Origin: Cupriavidus plantarum
GTDB taxonomy: Bacteria; Pseudomonadota; Gammaproteobacteria; Burkholderiales; Burkholderiaceae
Assembly: GCF_905397285.1 (NCBI RefSeq)
Contig: NZ_CAJPUX010000002.1
Span: 620,001 to 684,000 of the forward strand
Length of the DNA: 64,000 nt
Direction: 5' to 3'
Positions 62,236-64,000 of the stretch are shown here, piece after piece. Position numbers and translations under genes: made by a program. Positions within the stretch are counted from its first letter, which is position 1, and every line of letters starts with the position of its first letter. The notes under the pieces were generated by a model. The model did not search any database, had not been told where the DNA came from, and saw only the letters and a program-made list of their open reading frames with translations.

Positions 62236-62396
62236 AGCGAGGTCGACGCGGAAGGGAAGGGGATCTGCCCTTCGGCCTGAAATCGTCCCGAAATCTCGAT
62301 CAATACATCCAAATAATCAATTTATTCCGGAAATTTCGGACTCCTATACTGCCCTCGCCAGCGTAATGACTGGCCTTGAATACAAGGAGGAGGCAA

Positions 62397-64000
62397 ATGA
62401 GTCGAGACCGGACGCTTCGGGTTCGCGTTGCGTGGCCTGTGCTTGCGCTGGCTTGTACGGGATGGATGCATGCGTGCGGCGGTGACGATGCTTCGTCATC
62501 GTCATCGTCACCGCCACCCGCGACCACCGCGCCGCCGCCTGCGAATACGGCGGCGACGTGCGATACCGCGTCGCTCAGCCAGGTAAAGCTGGACGGCGCG
62601 TCGGTGACCAGTGCGACGGCGGTCGGCGCCGGTGGATTCACGCCGCCCGGCGCGAGCGCGGCGCTCGCGGGGTTGCCGGCGTTTTGCCGGGTGCAAGGCA
62701 AGGCGACGCCGACGTCGGACTCGTTGATCAATTTCGAAGTGTGGGTACCCACCGATGGGTCGTGGAACGGCAAGCTCGTGACGACCGGTAACGGGGGCTA
62801 CAGTCCCGCGCTCAGCTATGGCGACATGGCCTACGCGATGCGGCAGGGTTACGCGGTCATCGGTGGCGATACGGGGCATCAGTCGACCGACCCGAACGAG
62901 ATGTTCTGGGGCGTCGGGCATCCGGAGAAGATCGCCGACTGGGGCACGCGATCGATTCATGCGATCACCGGGCCCGGCAAGTCGCTGATTGCGTCGCTGC
63001 AATCGAAGGCGCCATCGCGCGCGTACTACTACGGTTGCTCCACGGGCGGTCATCAGGGCTATGCGGAAATCCAGCAATATCCGCAGGACTTCGACGGCGT
63101 CATCGCCGGCGCGCCCGGGAACAATCGCATCCGCCTCAACGTCGAGTTCATGCACCGCTTCCTGAGCAATCGCACGCCCGGCAACAATACGTCGCTGATC
63201 CTGCCCGCGTCCAAGATGGCGATGATCACCAGCGCCGCGGTGGCGGCATGCGACAGCCTCGATGGCGTGACCGATGGCGCGATGGAAGATCCGCGTGCGT
63301 GCACGACGGCGCAATTCAACGTGGACAGCCTGCTCTGCACCGGCGCGGACAGTCCCACCTGCCTGACGCAGCCGCAGATCGACGTGGTCAAGAAAATCTA
63401 TGCCGGCCCAAAGAATCCGCGCACGGGCGAGCAGCTGTATCCGGGACTGACGGTCGGCAGCGAATCCGGGTGGTCCAGCTACTGGGGCGTTTCAGAGCCG
63501 ACGCGCGCCGATTTCTGGCGGCTGTGGGTGTTCGAGAACCCGCAGTGGGACTGGTGGACCTTCGACTACGATCGCGACGTGACCTATGCCGATGCCAAGG
63601 TCGGCAAGCTGGTGGACCAGCGCAATACCGATATCGCCGCGTTCAAGGCGCGGGGCGGCAAGGCGATCGTCTATCAGGGATGGGCGGACCCGGTGGTCAA
63701 TCCGCAGGACACCATTGCCTATTACAACGCGGTGCAGACGCGGCAGGGCTCTCGGCAGGAGATGGACAGCTTCTTCCGCCTGTTCCTGGTGCCGACGATG
63801 GGCCATTGTTCCGGCGGCAGCGGCGCGACCGTGTTCGGCAATGGCGGCATCGCACCGCCCACCGTCGATGCCACGCATGACGTGCTGAAGGCGTTGGACA
63901 ACTGGGTCGAGAAGGGCGTCGCGCCCGACACCATCGTCGCGTCGAAGGTGACCAGTGGCGCGGCGACGAGAACGCGGCCGCTGTGCCCGTATCCGCGCAA
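62397..64000 (+). CDS. tannase/feruloyl-esterase-family lipoprotein, 3' end outside window
   Basis: 534 codons are visible and the frame is open at the window end. The N-terminus is a signal peptide with Cys-containing lipobox-like ends (ALAC, MHAC) followed by a Ser/Pro-rich linker (SSSSSSPPPATT). The alpha/beta-hydrolase triad is complete: Ser215 in GCSTGGHQG, Asp431 in GWADPVV, His470 in MGHCSGG, with Cys214 and Cys471 forming the CS-D-HC disulfide typical of the family. It hydrolyses ester bonds of tannins, feruloyl or similar esters. AAGGAGG lies seven bases before the ATG. Confidence 0.9.
   Translation, partial: MSRDRTLRVRVAWPVLALACTGWMHACGGDDASSSSSSPPPATTAPPPANTAATCDTASLSQVKLDGASVTSATAVGAGGFTPPGASAALAGLPAFCRVQGKATPTSDSLINFEVWVPTDGSWNGKLVTTGNGGYSPALSYGDMAYAMRQGYAVIGGDTGHQSTDPNEMFWGVGHPEKIADWGTRSIHAITGPGKSLIASLQSKAPSRAYYYGCSTGGHQGYAEIQQYPQDFDGVIAGAPGNNRIRLNVEFMHRFLSNRTPGNNTSLILPASKMAMITSAAVAACDSLDGVTDGAMEDPRACTTAQFNVDSLLCTGADSPTCLTQPQIDVVKKIYAGPKNPRTGEQLYPGLTVGSESGWSSYWGVSEPTRADFWRLWVFENPQWDWWTFDYDRDVTYADAKVGKLVDQRNTDIAAFKARGGKAIVYQGWADPVVNPQDTIAYYNAVQTRQGSRQEMDSFFRLFLVPTMGHCSGGSGATVFGNGGIAPPTVDATHDVLKALDNWVEKGVAPDTIVASKVTSGAATRTRPLCPYPR

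Overview
The window is GC-rich, densely coded, Gram-negative DNA. The gene set fits a Burkholderiaceae beta-proteobacterium, most likely Cupriavidus or a close relative: an opgGH operon, an FMN riboswitch in front of ribB, a histone-H1-tailed HU protein, many LysR/AraC regulators, tannase-type esterases and galactarate catabolism. The genus is an inference from gene content. No rRNA, tRNA, CRISPR array, transposase, phage gene or origin was found.

Layout. 1-2703: end of an efflux operon (HlyD adaptor, NodT-type outer-membrane factor) and an FMN reductase. 3139-6511: a quinone oxidoreductase, a HipBA-like toxin-antitoxin pair with repeated operator half-sites, and an AhpD-like protein. 6664-21114: an island rich in redox and electrophile-stress genes (SDR-RclR-RclC operon with a divergent quinone reductase, formaldehyde detoxification genes frmA-fghA with a LysR gene, a Tat-exported aldo/keto reductase, Ohr, an ECF41 sigma factor with an AhpD-like and a cupin protein). 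21476-23677: secreted PQQ-type sugar dehydrogenase with cytochrome c, and a small exported protein. 24279-28362: a two-component system (lone receiver, PAS histidine kinase, FixJ-like regulator) and an AraC regulator, flanked by two similar palindromes.

28520-35770 is the most interesting block: two divergent operons around a RpiR/MurR regulator. Together they encode a GntP permease, a RidA protein, a D-aminoacylase-type deacylase, a fold-III PLP deaminase, a 2-keto-3-deoxygluconate kinase and a KDPG aldolase. Read as a pathway, they would take N-acetyl-D-glucosaminate (the oxidised end unit of chitin) or D-glucosaminate to pyruvate and glyceraldehyde 3-phosphate.

35877-48917: an entericidin-like lipoprotein, a degenerate GGDEF-EAL protein, a CBS/CNNM transporter, riboswitch-ribB, small surface proteins, opgGH, a Bcr/CflA exporter and an MscS channel. 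49114-55974: amtB, two HU-family proteins, a thioesterase, CreA, SDRs and a GlxA-type regulator. 56057-60298: a galactarate cluster (kdgD divergent from gudP-garD) with shared operator-like motifs. 60312-64000: a 2-oxoadipate dioxygenase (HglS/DUF1338), a decayed HTH gene, a small zinc-ribbon ORF behind a textbook LexA box, and a tannase-family lipoprotein cut by the window end.

Across the window, short 8-15 bp tandem duplications recur at gene ends, in signal peptides and in gene gaps.
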